This document shows, in pieces, positions 18,732 to 28,181 of a stretch of 64,000 nucleotides of DNA. The DNA comes from Bacteriovoracaceae bacterium (GTDB taxonomy: Bacteria > Bdellovibrionota > Bacteriovoracia > Bacteriovoracales > Bacteriovoracaceae): NCBI GenBank assembly GCA_947441615.1, contig CANEUH010000008.1, forward strand, positions 58,041-122,040. Reading direction: 5' to 3'. The stretch's first letter is position 1. The number at the start of each line of letters is the position of its first letter. Position numbers and translations under genes: made by a program. Under the pieces are notes generated by a model. That model saw only the letters and a list, made by a program, of their open reading frames with translations. It was not told where the DNA came from and made no database searches.

Positions 18732-20123
18732 ATGTCTCAAGCAGCTGCTGCTGTAAGCGTTGAATCAGACGCTAACAAGTTCCCTTCCCAAATTAAGTAC
18801 ATTGTTGGTAACGAGGCGTGTGAGCGTTACAGTTACTACGGGATGAGATCCATCCTGACAGTATTCATGATTCAGGTTCTTTTTATGCAAGAAGGGGAAG
18901 CGACTTCAACTTACCACCTTTTCGCTAGTGCTTGTTATCTGTTCCCACTTCTTGGAGCTTTCATCTCAGATAGAATTTGGGGAAAATATAAAACAATTTT
19001 ATACCTTTCACTCGTTTACTGTTTAGGCCATGCGGTTCTTTCTATATGGGAAACGAAGGCCGGACTCTATTGGGGTCTAGGACTTATTGCTCTTGGATCT
19101 GGCGGTATTAAGCCCTGTGTGTCCGCTCACGTCGGAGACCAGTTTAGAGCGAACCAAACTCATCTTTTAAAGAAAGTGTACGAACTTTTCTATTTCATGA
19201 TTAATTTTGGTTCTTTCTTTTCAACTCTTATTACTCCTTGGACACTTAAAGCTTACGGGCCATCCGTCGCATTTGGTATTCCAGGTGTTCTCATGTTTTT
19301 TGCGACGATCGTTTTCTGGATGGGTCGCCATGAGTATGTTCACGTTCCTCCAACAAAATCTGATGGCCATGGTTTATTTCATGTCATCACTTCTGCTTTC
19401 AAGCACTCTTCTTCTCGTAAAGAGGGTGAGAAGTTTCTTGATGCTGCTCTTAAAGATCACTCGCGTGAACAAGTTGAAGCTGTTCGAGCTGTTTTTGATA
19501 TCGCAAAACTTTTTGCAGCCATTTCTGTTTTCTGGGCGCTCTTTGATCAGCACGGTTCATCTTGGGTTATCCAAGCGATGAACATGGATCTTAATTTTAT
19601 GGGTGTTCAGTTTGAGGCCTCTCAAATCGCCGCTTGGAACCCAATCATGGTGATGGGATTGATTCCACTTTTTTCAATGGGTATCTACCCAATGCTTGAT
19701 AAAATGGGATTAAAGACAACTCCTATTCGTCGTATGACATGGGGGATGTTTGTTGCCGCTGCTTCATTTGCCATGATTGGTGGCCTTCAAATGCTCATGG
19801 ATGGCTCTGGCACCAAAATCAACGTCATGTGGCAGTTTTTCCCGTATCTTGTGATCACTATGGCAGAGGTGATGATTTCAATTACTGGTCTTGAGTTTGC
19901 TTACACACAAGCCCCGCGCTCTATGAAGTCTTCAATTATGTCTATTTGGTTACTTACTGTTTTCTTCGGAAACCTTATTACGGCCTACGTTTCTAAAGTT
20001 AACTTTTTCCCTGTCGCCTCAACTGGCTATTTCATGTTCTTCGCTATTTTAATGGCAGTGTTTGCAGGAATATTCTGGTTCATGGGAACGAGATACAAAC
20101 CAAAAAATTATATGGAAGGTTAA
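18732..20123 (+). CDS. POT/PTR2 family proton-dependent peptide transporter
   Basis: The 463-residue inner-membrane protein has 12-14 hydrophobic segments and the PTR2 signature near the N-terminus (NEACERYSYYGMRSILTVFM), with the ExxER-type charged motif used in proton coupling. It should import di- and tripeptides, which suits an organism that feeds on host or environmental protein. TAAGGAGAAATGAT is a good ribosome site. The gene ends at a strong bidirectional terminator. I cannot tell peptide specificity from sequence. Confidence 0.93.
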   Translation: MSQAAAAVSVESDANKFPSQIKYIVGNEACERYSYYGMRSILTVFMIQVLFMQEGEATSTYHLFASACYLFPLLGAFISDRIWGKYKTILYLSLVYCLGHAVLSIWETKAGLYWGLGLIALGSGGIKPCVSAHVGDQFRANQTHLLKKVYELFYFMINFGSFFSTLITPWTLKAYGPSVAFGIPGVLMFFATIVFWMGRHEYVHVPPTKSDGHGLFHVITSAFKHSSSRKEGEKFLDAALKDHSREQVEAVRAVFDIAKLFAAISVFWALFDQHGSSWVIQAMNMDLNFMGVQFEASQIAAWNPIMVMGLIPLFSMGIYPMLDKMGLKTTPIRRMTWGMFVAAASFAMIGGLQMLMDGSGTKINVMWQFFPYLVITMAEVMISITGLEFAYTQAPRSMKSSIMSIWLLTVFFGNLITAYVSKVNFFPVASTGYFMFFAILMAVFAGIFWFMGTRYKPKNYMEG

Positions 20124-20124
20124 T

Positions 20125-20156
20125 AAAAAAAGGCCCTCGAAAGAGGGCCTTTTTTT
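20125..20156. terminator. Bidirectional terminator with GAAA tetraloop
   Basis: A perfect 14-bp stem (AAAAAAAGGCCCTC and its complement) closes on a GAAA tetraloop. It begins 1 base after the transporter stop codon and reaches into the stop codon of the convergent lipoprotein gene, so it can end transcription from both strands. Confidence 0.93.
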
Positions 20157-21741
20157 AGTCTTGTACATCTAAGCCATTGGTAAAGTAAACTGGATTAAAG
20201 AAACCAAAAGGAAATGTTGTCGTACCAACTGGATGCCACATGGTTGTTGAGGCATTAAATACACCAGGAGTTCTCTCCATTGGTATGTGGTCATCCCAGT
20301 CATAGATATCATTCATTAGAAGCCATTGGTCAGTATCCCCTGGAACTTCGTAAGATACCGTACTATCCATTCTGGCGAACTGGCCTTTACCTAAGTCTGA
20401 CAATAGCTCAAGGTCACTTGAATCAATTGGGAAGATTCTATCCCATTCTCGAACAACCATTCTAATTCTGGCCTTCACATCAAAAGCATCATCAAAGCAG
20501 TAAAAGGTGTAGAATGGATTAACGGGTGCGGCAAGACCAATAAAGGGATCGGCCGCATAAGGTATGGCCCTAAACCTTTTATCAGTGAATGATGCAGTCA
20601 CGATATCTGGAGTCAGTGTCGATCCTGTGCTGGTAATAAGAGTCGTTCCATCGAGCTTTTTATTATAGGAATAAAAATCCATCAACTGAGGTTCAAAGAC
20701 TCTATTTAAAACAAAACTAGTTGACCAAATACCTGTGTAGGCAGCTGGAAGGCCAGTTGCGAAGCTAAAAGAGTTCATGAAATCAATATTTTTTGAAGCG
20801 AGATCCCTTCGGTAATTTGAATAGCTTTTTACTGAATAATTCTTCCCTTGTAGCCCACCATAAGACTCAGTTTTCTTAAATTCTTCATTTAAATTAGTAT
20901 TAGTGATTTCAGTAAATTTACTGACTCCTGGTTTCATCTCTGCTACGGGTCCACTGACACAATTAGGGATTTTCCCTCCGCATTTAATAACTCTAGACGA
21001 ACGTGTTGTCTTCCAATCCGGAAGTACAGGTGGGATAGCACTTGGATCGCCAGCTTCATAAGTTATGGCGAATTCATTAATTGTTATTTCTCCAATGTCA
21101 CAACTTGGTCCATCCTCATAATTAAATCGACATAATTCCTGCTCATCGGCCAATTTAAATCTCTCTCTGTCGAGAGGATTGGTAATTGATCCATCAATAA
21201 AATAATCAAAGCATTCGGCAGAACCATTGTCGTTTGATGTATTTATGCCTGTTTCAGAAGCAACAATACCTGTACCAGTCATAGATATATCACTGCAAGA
21301 GACGTAATTATAAGTTGCAGTCGAATCCCCAGGGATTCTGTCATAAAATCCAAAGGGAGAGTACCCAACGTAATCACAGGTGTTTTTACTTGCACCTATG
21401 TCAAAGCTAAACCCACCGTGAAGGAGAGTGAGTTCTTCTGCTTCAAAAAAACAGGTGATGTCGTTCGCCGTTTGATCTCCGGCGAAAATTTCGTTAGACA
21501 TTCCTGTTGTGTTTCTTACTTCACAAGGGGCAGATTTATTTCCTGGCCCTGTTTTATGAAGCTTATATCCCTGCATGACTGGTGAAGAGTTTGTAACGGA
21601 AAAATAATACTCTTCAGGTGGGACTGCAACTGTGGTTGGTGCGGTATTGTTTGATTGCAATAACTCAGGTGAAACTTTTTCATTACAACTCACCAATAGG
21701 ATGGTCATTGCCAGATAAGAAAGTTTTGTAACCTTTTTCAT
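20155..21741 (-). CDS. Large lipoprotein of unknown function
   Basis: The start at 21741 gives a lipoprotein signal peptide, MKKVTKLSYLAMTILLVSC, with Cys19 as the lipidated residue. AAGGA lies 6 bases upstream, which supports this start over an in-frame ATG 13 codons earlier. The mature 510 residues are rich in Asn, Thr, Asp and aromatic residues and contain paired cysteines at regular spacing (for example SAPCEVRN, DITCFFEAEE, SAECFDYF), as expected of a secreted disulfide-bonded beta-rich protein. No family is recognised. Its 3' end shares the bidirectional terminator of the transporter gene. It is probably surface-exposed or periplasmic. Confidence 0.78.
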   Translation of the reverse strand: MKKVTKLSYLAMTILLVSCNEKVSPELLQSNNTAPTTVAVPPEEYYFSVTNSSPVMQGYKLHKTGPGNKSAPCEVRNTTGMSNEIFAGDQTANDITCFFEAEELTLLHGGFSFDIGASKNTCDYVGYSPFGFYDRIPGDSTATYNYVSCSDISMTGTGIVASETGINTSNDNGSAECFDYFIDGSITNPLDRERFKLADEQELCRFNYEDGPSCDIGEITINEFAITYEAGDPSAIPPVLPDWKTTRSSRVIKCGGKIPNCVSGPVAEMKPGVSKFTEITNTNLNEEFKKTESYGGLQGKNYSVKSYSNYRRDLASKNIDFMNSFSFATGLPAAYTGIWSTSFVLNRVFEPQLMDFYSYNKKLDGTTLITSTGSTLTPDIVTASFTDKRFRAIPYAADPFIGLAAPVNPFYTFYCFDDAFDVKARIRMVVREWDRIFPIDSSDLELLSDLGKGQFARMDSTVSYEVPGDTDQWLLMNDIYDWDDHIPMERTPGVFNASTTMWHPVGTTTFPFGFFNPVYFTNGLDVQD

Positions 21742-21918
21742 AATCATTCCTTCGAGGTATAATCCTGATTCTCTTTTCAACTATTCGGTAATAGGAAAAA
21801 GAAATTAAGTGGGTGTGTTTTTTACTCCTCTTTTTTTTATCCTCAGGTTAGACTGTTCTAGTAAGGGAACCTTTATCAATAGCGTCTCACTTTTCAGACT
21901 AAGAAGGTCGGAAAAAAC

Positions 21919-22791
21919 ATGTCACTACTAAAATCACTTAAATATCTTAGATTTATCGACAGGTCTTTTTTTAGAACCTATTTAGTCAGCTTGTTTTTTT
22001 GCCAAATTTCTTGGGCAGTTCAAGAGGCCATTATCTTAGCGGATAAGGCAGTTATTTACTCGGATATGGATACCTCTAGTCCTATAGGGTTTATCTCCAA
22101 AGGAAAAAAAATATTAGTTGGTGATGTCTCTAGGAATAACGCCCAAGTTTATCCAGTCATTGTCTCTGGTAAAATTGCATTTATTAAAACTTCTGATGTG
22201 ACGACTGAGAAAGAGAGTGTTGACTCATCTAGGCTTACAGCGGAGAGATTTCAGAAGAGTACCTCAAAAACGTCTTTGTCAAAATTCTCTATCTCTTATT
22301 TCCAATTTAACTCTCAAATTAGACTTGATAATGAGAACGGAGACGTCGTTGATAAAAATGTTTTCAATTGGCATGGTCTCTCAATTAGGGGAGAGTCCAT
22401 GGTCAGTGATAGAGTTGATTTTCAGGTGATCATCAATTACATGTTTTCGACTCTAAAGGGACAGGCCTATAGGGCCAGTGAATTTGGATTTGGTGGGGGA
22501 TATCGTTTTTTTAATACGAGAAGGTTTACTGCTAAAGTCCTAGGTGAAGCTCTTTCAGTACCCTTCGTTACTTATAGCGTAGGGGATGATTTTAGGATCA
22601 AAAGTTATGGTTACACATTAGGAGCTGGAGTGAATTTCATTTATTCATTAAATACAAATTGGGCGATCAATGGGAGTTGGGGACTTTATCACACAGGTCT
22701 ATCTACCTTTGATAATCCCTCTCCTTATAAGGATTCTGCTCCTAGCTTTAATGGAATGAGACTGGGCCTTGGTATGAATTATACCTATTAA
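21919..22791 (+). CDS. Exported SH3-like plus outer-membrane beta-barrel protein
   Basis: A signal peptide covers about residues 1-33 (SFFRTYLVSLFFCQISWA). Residues about 35-95 have the look of a bacterial SH3 domain (alternating short strands, SPIGFISKGKKILVG). From about residue 115 the sequence shows amphipathic strands with glycine turns, such as FGFGGGYRFFNTRRFTAKVL and YGYTLGAGVNFIYSLNTN, and the last strand ends MRLGLGMNYTY with a terminal aromatic residue. This indicates an eight-strand or similar outer-membrane barrel. SH3 plus barrel might link peptidoglycan to the outer membrane; that is inference. The gene overlaps the convergent gene at 22788 by 4 bases. Confidence 0.7.
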   Translation: MSLLKSLKYLRFIDRSFFRTYLVSLFFCQISWAVQEAIILADKAVIYSDMDTSSPIGFISKGKKILVGDVSRNNAQVYPVIVSGKIAFIKTSDVTTEKESVDSSRLTAERFQKSTSKTSLSKFSISYFQFNSQIRLDNENGDVVDKNVFNWHGLSIRGESMVSDRVDFQVIINYMFSTLKGQAYRASEFGFGGGYRFFNTRRFTAKVLGEALSVPFVTYSVGDDFRIKSYGYTLGAGVNFIYSLNTNWAINGSWGLYHTGLSTFDNPSPYKDSAPSFNGMRLGLGMNYTY

Positions 22792-23357
22792 TGATTTTCA
22801 AGAATTGATTTGAGGTTTTCAAGATCAATTTTTCTTGAATGCCGGTCAAGTTGGATTTTTTTCCCATCTTTTGTTTTGATCCACAAGATAAAATAGCCTT
22901 TATTTTGAAAACCAAGATTCTCTTCATTTGATTTCATCCTGGCAACATTGGGACTAGATAAAAAGGAGCTAATTGAAAATGGTTCTTGGTTATGAAGTGT
23001 AAAATTTTCTGAAAAAAATGTGACACCAAAAATTTTGTGAATCATCTGAATTTTATCACCAATCTTAATGATTCTTTTCTCATAAAAGAAAAATCCTAAT
23101 ATCAAAAGAGGAAAAAATCCTATAAAGGCCAATAGGGCATAACCTAGTGAGGCATCCGAACCGTCTCCTAAAGAGATGAGTTTCAGGATTGGTGCTTTTA
23201 TAGCAAAAAACATAAACGCAATCACTGCGATGATACAGAGGGCATAAATCCAGAATATGTAAGGAAGCCCATAAGTTTTTAGCGTCAATGATTTATCATC
23301 TTTAAGAACAAATCCTTCTTCTTCTATTGAAATGGGAAAAACGTACAAAAGACCCAT
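22788..23357 (-). CDS. Membrane protein with two transmembrane helices, unknown function
   Basis: The 189-residue protein has hydrophobic helices at about 31-53 (PYIFWIYALCIIAVIAFMFF) and 72-93 (ALLAFIGFFPLLILGFFFY). They are followed by a soluble C-terminal region rich in short strands (KIGDKIQMIHKIFGVTFFSE) resembling bacterial PH-like domains. The two-helix plus beta arrangement is common in uncharacterised membrane proteins of that type. It lies 12 bases downstream of the C45-like hydrolase gene on the same strand and probably shares its transcript. No catalytic motif is seen. Confidence 0.6.
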   Translation of the reverse strand: MGLLYVFPISIEEEGFVLKDDKSLTLKTYGLPYIFWIYALCIIAVIAFMFFAIKAPILKLISLGDGSDASLGYALLAFIGFFPLLILGFFFYEKRIIKIGDKIQMIHKIFGVTFFSENFTLHNQEPFSISSFLSSPNVARMKSNEENLGFQNKGYFILWIKTKDGKKIQLDRHSRKIDLENLKSILENH

Positions 23358-23369
23358 GAGTAAAGTTCC

Positions 23370-24917
23370 TTATTTTTGATGAGGAGAAAAAATATCTAAA
23401 ATTTCCATGCGAGGATAGACCAATTTCATCCATGTTGCAAAGACCGGTTTAGATGCTAACTTTTCTCGCTGAAAAAGTTCCTGCTTAGGTTTTGATACAT
23501 CGGTAAAGAAAACAGTAGGGGAAAGATCTAGTTTTTTTTCAATTCTCATAACGAGTAGAGTCCATTGATCTTTTAGAATAGGTGGTATGGTAAGTGACTT
23601 TAGTTTTTTATAGACGATAGATAACTCTTTCGAGTTACTGACAAATTTAAAATCCCAAACGCAAAGATAAAAATTAAATATCTGCTTCCAAATAAAATTG
23701 GGCATAATACTTTCGGCCATTTGAAGTTCGTGATAAGCGATGTCATACTTCCCTTCATCAAAAGCACACTGTGCCTTCGCCGCTTTTTTCCAAGCAACTT
23801 CAATGGGTCTTGGTTCTGTGCTCTTCTTTAAAATCTTTATGTCATTTTGGTGTGCAAGGTTCACCCTTAAGATCTGATCGGATGAAGTGAGAGCAGATTG
23901 ACCTTCTTTCAAGTCGATATACCCTTTGGATAAATTAACATGCCAAGCACCTATTGTTGAAAGTGTGGCGGCCGGATGAAGCCAGTTTTTATTCTTCTGA
24001 TCTTCAATACTCGTCATGAGATCAAGAAGATGGCCTTCTTTTTTTGAAATGATCTTATCTTTGAGCCATTCTTGTCTGTCCTCAGAAAATTTTATGTATG
24101 AATCAAATCCTTCACTTTCTTTTTTTAAAGGGATATTGGAAAAAATAAGTGGGGATGTTTCATTGAGATTATATGATTCAAAATTCTGGGATGGACCCTC
24201 AATGTCAATGACATGGGCACTTCCTATTTTATCTAAAAGAAGAATGGACCATTTAGTAATGGTCTTTTTCTTTTTTAATTCTTTTTTTAATTCAGAAAAA
24301 TTATTTGAACTAAACATTGATTCAAATACAATTTGAAAAATACTTTGTCCCTCATTAAAAAATAATTTTCCAGGTTTGTGGTGAATCGCAAAGCTTACTC
24401 CCGATCCATGAACTCCTTGTAAGAAAAGTGGTGCCATGCCTTCGGTGCTATAAGTTAAGACGGGTTCTTTTCCTTCTGATTGCCAAAAATATAATCGAGG
24501 AGACTCATCAAAAATGCCGATCAAGGGAAAATCCATTAATCGAGTGTGAGTTATTTCATCATCTCTTTTTAAGAAAAGACTCGTGCAGCCCGGTAAGATG
24601 CCTTTCAGTTCAGGGTAGGTTTGACCAAAATGCGCTGCTAATTCAAATAACGAGAGAAACGTATAGTACCTTGCTGAATCAATTCCAAGACCATGCGAGT
24701 AGGAGGTGATGCACTTATCAAAAAAGCCTTCTTCTCTTTTGTGCACGATAACTCGTGCTCTTGTCATGAGCTCTTGCCCGAATTGCAGCAGACTATTTGT
24801 CGATAATAAATTTTTAATTCGAGATTCAATTTTTAAAAAAGCTTCTTTCTCTACGAGTCCTAATTGATAGAAGTTTTCAATGGGATCCCCAATAAGTGGA
24901 ATGATTTTTGTCTTCAT
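23370..24917 (-). CDS. C45-like Ntn-hydrolase / acyltransferase fold protein
   Basis: The 515-residue protein resembles the acyl-CoA:6-aminopenicillanate acyltransferase (C45) group of N-terminal nucleophile hydrolases. The key landmark is GCTSL with Cys111 as the presumed autocatalytic nucleophile, followed by DEITHTRLMDFP and later HGSGVSFAIHHKPGK and HVIDIEGPSQNFESY, in the usual order. A C-terminal 150-residue extension looks helical and repeat-like. Substrate is unknown; relatives cleave or transfer acyl groups on amides. No clear signal peptide is seen. The stop of the App1-like gene is 1 base before its ATG, so the two are co-transcribed. Confidence 0.62.
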   Translation of the reverse strand: MKTKIIPLIGDPIENFYQLGLVEKEAFLKIESRIKNLLSTNSLLQFGQELMTRARVIVHKREEGFFDKCITSYSHGLGIDSARYYTFLSLFELAAHFGQTYPELKGILPGCTSLFLKRDDEITHTRLMDFPLIGIFDESPRLYFWQSEGKEPVLTYSTEGMAPLFLQGVHGSGVSFAIHHKPGKLFFNEGQSIFQIVFESMFSSNNFSELKKELKKKKTITKWSILLLDKIGSAHVIDIEGPSQNFESYNLNETSPLIFSNIPLKKESEGFDSYIKFSEDRQEWLKDKIISKKEGHLLDLMTSIEDQKNKNWLHPAATLSTIGAWHVNLSKGYIDLKEGQSALTSSDQILRVNLAHQNDIKILKKSTEPRPIEVAWKKAAKAQCAFDEGKYDIAYHELQMAESIMPNFIWKQIFNFYLCVWDFKFVSNSKELSIVYKKLKSLTIPPILKDQWTLLVMRIEKKLDLSPTVFFTDVSKPKQELFQREKLASKPVFATWMKLVYPRMEILDIFSPHQK

Positions 24918-24918
24918 A

Positions 24919-26007
24919 TTATCCTACGTAGTAATGAACAAAATGTTTTAATTGGTTTGCAAAATCGAGTTTGAAAACACGATTTTCGAGATGCTCAAGC
25001 ATATGTGGTTTACAACGGATGTAGATTTTCAATTTCCCCTTAGGGTGAGCATCACTCATATTCTTCAGTTGATAAAATTTTGAAAGGAAGCGAAAATGCT
25101 GCTGATTAGTGAGGCGAAATGATTCTTCCTTTTTGATACTGTTCCAAAGTGTCCAGGGGTCATACCTACCAACCAATACTGCGGCCAATGTAAGGTAGAT
25201 AATCGTATCTGACTCAAAGCCATCCCCCACGAGAATAAGATCATCTGGAATCCCAGTCATGAGAAGAATATTTACAATCGTATTTAACTTGTAAAAGCCT
25301 TGAGACTTGAGGTCTTTAGTGGATAGATCACCCTCAAAAAATGAAAAAATATTTCGATAGTCTTTTAAAAAAATATTCCCAGTAAAAATTTGTCTTTGAT
25401 AGAGCCAATCTCGAATAGCATTTTCATAAAAATGTGGGGAAGCTGAAACAATAAATGGTTGATAATCTTCCTGAATAAAATCCTTCAAAAGAGTGATAGA
25501 GTTGTCTACAGGAGGGAAGTAGTGAATAGGGTTTCTTAATGAAAGATACAATTCTTTTAATGAAGAGTACCTCGTATCCACTAAGGTTTTATCAAAGTCT
25601 GTAACAATGATTTTCTTAGGATTTTGAATTCTGGTTGGAATGAAGCTTCCTATAAGTAACTCGAGTCCCTTGTGAGACTTGGTCTCAAAAAGTTTAAGCT
25701 TTTTGACGTTTTTTGCTTCGGGTTGAGGGATTTTAAAATTAAAATTTCCAAAAGAGTCGGAGTCAAAACTTCGAACTACGACTTCAGTGTCATCATCTGA
25801 GAGTCCTAGGACTTTTAAGCGAAATTCATTGGATGACAAGAGCCCCATGCTTTGAATTGGTTTTGTTGGGACTATTTCCTTAAGATTTTGATTAATTTCA
25901 TCTAAAATTTCGAATCTTCCCTGTGAGGAATAGGTCATGGAGGCACGAATGTGAATATACTCGTCTGATTCAATTCCAGTAAAATGAACTAATTTTGGGC
26001 GCCTCAT
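24919..26007 (-). CDS. App1-like (DUF2183) phosphatase of the HAD fold
   Basis: The 362-residue protein has an N-terminal beta-rich half and a C-terminal catalytic half of the App1/LNS2 type. The HAD motif I is TDFDKTLVDT with Asp137 and Asp139 (DxDxT). Motif II is IVSASPHFY, and the late acidic motif is LVGDGFESDT. App1-family enzymes dephosphorylate phosphatidate and related lipids, and bacterial members are poorly studied. It heads a three-gene minus-strand unit with the C45-like hydrolase and the two-helix membrane protein, which may point to lipid or envelope metabolism (inference). No signal peptide is evident. Confidence 0.75.
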   Translation of the reverse strand: MRRPKLVHFTGIESDEYIHIRASMTYSSQGRFEILDEINQNLKEIVPTKPIQSMGLLSSNEFRLKVLGLSDDDTEVVVRSFDSDSFGNFNFKIPQPEAKNVKKLKLFETKSHKGLELLIGSFIPTRIQNPKKIIVTDFDKTLVDTRYSSLKELYLSLRNPIHYFPPVDNSITLLKDFIQEDYQPFIVSASPHFYENAIRDWLYQRQIFTGNIFLKDYRNIFSFFEGDLSTKDLKSQGFYKLNTIVNILLMTGIPDDLILVGDGFESDTIIYLTLAAVLVGRYDPWTLWNSIKKEESFRLTNQQHFRFLSKFYQLKNMSDAHPKGKLKIYIRCKPHMLEHLENRVFKLDFANQLKHFVHYYVG

Positions 26008-26066
26008 GAACCTATTCTAACCTGAAGGAGTGGACATCTCCTTCAATTTTTTGCGAAAATAGAATC

Positions 26067-26351
26067 ATGTTACAAATGACACTTATTATTATGGGAAAAG
26101 TTCAAAGGGTCGGTTTCCGCTACAGTGTAGTGGACTTTGTTCTGGCAAATGATCTTGGTCTCGTTGGGCATGTTCGCAATATGCCAGATGGCTCGGTTCA
26201 TGTTATTGCTCAGGGTGACATTGAGTCATTGAAAGAGCTCCACCGATTTTGCACGAAGGGTCCCCCAAGAGCTGAAGTCCGCGAGGTCACTCAGGATTTG
26301 ATACAAATTAATAAACTAGATTTCTCGGAATTTGTGGCCCTTTCTGACTAG
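26067..26351 (+). CDS. acyP: Acylphosphatase
   Basis: The 94-residue protein has both acylphosphatase signatures: GKVQRVGFRYS with the phosphate-binding Arg18, and GHVRNMPDGSV with the catalytic Asn at residue 38. It hydrolyses acyl-phosphate bonds such as that in carbamoyl or acetyl phosphate and is cytosolic. Length and ferredoxin-like secondary structure are typical. A second possible start lies at Met4. It stands alone between two minus-strand units and overlaps the end of the coiled-coil gene by 4 bases. Confidence 0.95.
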   Translation: MLQMTLIIMGKVQRVGFRYSVVDFVLANDLGLVGHVRNMPDGSVHVIAQGDIESLKELHRFCTKGPPRAEVREVTQDLIQINKLDFSEFVALSD

Positions 26352-27505
26352 GCTCTTTTGATGACGTATGTCATAATCCCATTTTCATAATTTGATTGCA
26401 CTGATTTAGAGTCAAGATGAAACTCTGTTTGAAGCCTAGTAGTCAATGATTCAATCTTATTTATTTTGTTAATGGTTCCTAACGTATCCTTACTCGCGTC
26501 AGCATATCTTCTGTTATAGGTAAGGACAGCTTCTTTATCGTTCAAAGTGAGTTGCATGTCCTGCCTTGAGTAATCTGGGACTTTAATTTTGATCTCAACA
26601 TGATTATCAAAGTGGGTGAGCTCTGGCCTTAATGCGTCGAATTTATAAAACGGATCAGTAGATCGGTCTTCGGCGAGTTGAATTTCCGTAGTCAGTGCCT
26701 TCTTAAGATCTTGGATAAATTTTCTATTATTTTCTTCAAGCTTTTTAAACATCGAGTTTTGCGTGATGAGTTTATCTGAGTAACGCTTTTCAAAGCTCAG
26801 GTCCTGATCTTTACTGTCCGCCCTAAAGTCCTTATCCATTTCAGACAAGTGATGTTGGAGAGTTTTATTTAGGTGAGCTATTTCTTTTTGATGCTTTTGA
26901 TTGATGTCAAATAACTCTTTTTCAAATTCTTTTTTTTGAGTCTGCGTTTCTAACGAATTATTTTTTTCATTACTTTGGTAACGTAGATTGAATTCTTCGG
27001 CCATCTTCTTCAATTTATCTTGGTGAAGACTTTCTTTTCGCTTAATTTCGTCATCAATCGTTAGTTGAAGTTGATCTAATTGCTTTCTACCGTCTTTATT
27101 GATTTCTTTGGCCGTTGCTCTTGTCTTTTCATGAAGTGAGTCGATATATTTTTTGTTTTCTTCGGTCACCATCTTTCGATCAGTGGAGAGCTTTTTACTG
27201 AGATCAGATTTTTTTGATAGATTTTTTGAGTTTAATTCACGAAGTTGTTTCTCTGTTAGATCTTGCGTCCTTTTCAAATGATTCTTGATATCTGATAGGA
27301 CATGTTCTTTTCTTAAATTTTCTTTATCGATGGACTCTTGATTGTTTGTTTTAATATCAACAATCTCTTCCTTGTGGGATTCTTGGAGTTCATTTTTATA
27401 TTTTCTGTGTGATTCCTGGACTCTCGCAATATCATTCTCAGATCTTCGTCTGAGAGTTTCCATCCGTAGTTGATTTGTTTTTTCAATATCTTTGATATTG
27501 CTCAT
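26348..27505 (-). CDS. Long coiled-coil protein with C-terminal Hsp20-like domain
   Basis: Residues about 1-270 are almost continuous charged heptads (Glu, Lys, Gln, Asp with spaced Leu), predicting a rod of roughly 35-40 nm if fully helical. Residues about 290-385 contain beta-strand text resembling an alpha-crystallin (Hsp20) domain, for example HVEIKIKVPDYSRQDMQLTL and KEAVLTYNRR. A coiled-coil rod fused to an Hsp20-like head is unusual. No signal peptide is present. The gene is the third of a tightly overlapping operon (4-base overlaps) with a small exported protein and a 103-residue protein. FlgN-type or scaffold roles are possible but unproven. Confidence 0.68.
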   Translation of the reverse strand: MSNIKDIEKTNQLRMETLRRRSENDIARVQESHRKYKNELQESHKEEIVDIKTNNQESIDKENLRKEHVLSDIKNHLKRTQDLTEKQLRELNSKNLSKKSDLSKKLSTDRKMVTEENKKYIDSLHEKTRATAKEINKDGRKQLDQLQLTIDDEIKRKESLHQDKLKKMAEEFNLRYQSNEKNNSLETQTQKKEFEKELFDINQKHQKEIAHLNKTLQHHLSEMDKDFRADSKDQDLSFEKRYSDKLITQNSMFKKLEENNRKFIQDLKKALTTEIQLAEDRSTDPFYKFDALRPELTHFDNHVEIKIKVPDYSRQDMQLTLNDKEAVLTYNRRYADASKDTLGTINKINKIESLTTRLQTEFHLDSKSVQSNYENGIMTYVIKRA

Positions 27506-27789
27506 TGTGCTGGATTTCCTTTGTCATAAGGATGGTCACAAATCTTTTGTCTTTTTCCAGTATAGCCCGGACAAATCCAAGTTCTTAAGAGGTCAACACT
27601 GATGAATTGGCCTCCATGGTAACTTTTGTAGCTTTCTGGATTTAAAGTTGAAACAATGTATTGAGAATTCGCTTTTGTTGCCACGGCAAAGGGGTCATTT
27701 GTTTTAACCATATACTGATAGGCACGGTATTCGGCGCTGGCGTCTAATGCTGTGAACATGAATAGAGCAAAAGTCACTAATACGTTCAA
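27502..27789 (-). CDS. Small exported protein with a C-terminal cysteine pair
   Basis: The 95-residue protein has a signal peptide (MNVLVTFALFMFTALDASA, cleavage near residue 19). The mature part is about 75 residues, with RAYQYMVKTND and a C-terminal WICPGYTGKRQKICDHPY containing two cysteines likely to form a disulfide. The start overlaps the stop of the 103-residue gene and its stop overlaps the start of the coiled-coil gene, each by 4 bases. It is therefore the middle member of a coupled operon. I know no family for it. Confidence 0.6.
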   Translation of the reverse strand: MNVLVTFALFMFTALDASAEYRAYQYMVKTNDPFAVATKANSQYIVSTLNPESYKSYHGGQFISVDLLRTWICPGYTGKRQKICDHPYDKGNPAQ

Positions 27790-28097
27790 TGGAGCTCTCT
27801 CACCTTATCCAGAGTTCTGTGTTCGACCATTTTCATAAATGAAAGAACGAAGTCTTTTCTTTCTTCATTTTGTAGCGCTTGAATCGCCGTTTTCTTTCTT
27901 TCAATAGACTGATGGCGCTCGATCTGTTTGTAGACTCTGTGAACTGTTTCAGCAGCTTTAGAAAATGATATTCTTCTAACTTCGGCCTGGTCTGAAAAGG
28001 ATTCTAGAATCCAGTCTTGATAAAATAGAGGGAAAAATCCCGCGCTCCCGGCCTCAATTAATTGATCTAAACCTTGTGCTTCCTGCAACTTCCGCAT
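27786..28097 (-). CDS. Small helical protein, unknown function
   Basis: The 103-residue product is predicted all-helical and charged, with no signal peptide (MRKLQEAQGLDQLIEAGSAG at the start; SIERKKTAIQALQNEERK near the middle). It heads the three-gene coiled-coil operon. AGGAG lies a few bases upstream of the ATG (AGAAAAGGAGTTTT). The segment is compatible with an adaptor or assembly factor. No homologue is recognised. Confidence 0.6.
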   Translation of the reverse strand: MRKLQEAQGLDQLIEAGSAGFFPLFYQDWILESFSDQAEVRRISFSKAAETVHRVYKQIERHQSIERKKTAIQALQNEERKDFVLSFMKMVEHRTLDKVRELH

Positions 28098-28181
28098 AAA
28101 ACTCCTTTTCTCTCTCTTATGTTACTAGGAGAGTGGTATACTGGTTGAGAGGGTAGGTTTTGCCATTTTCCTAGGGGCAGC

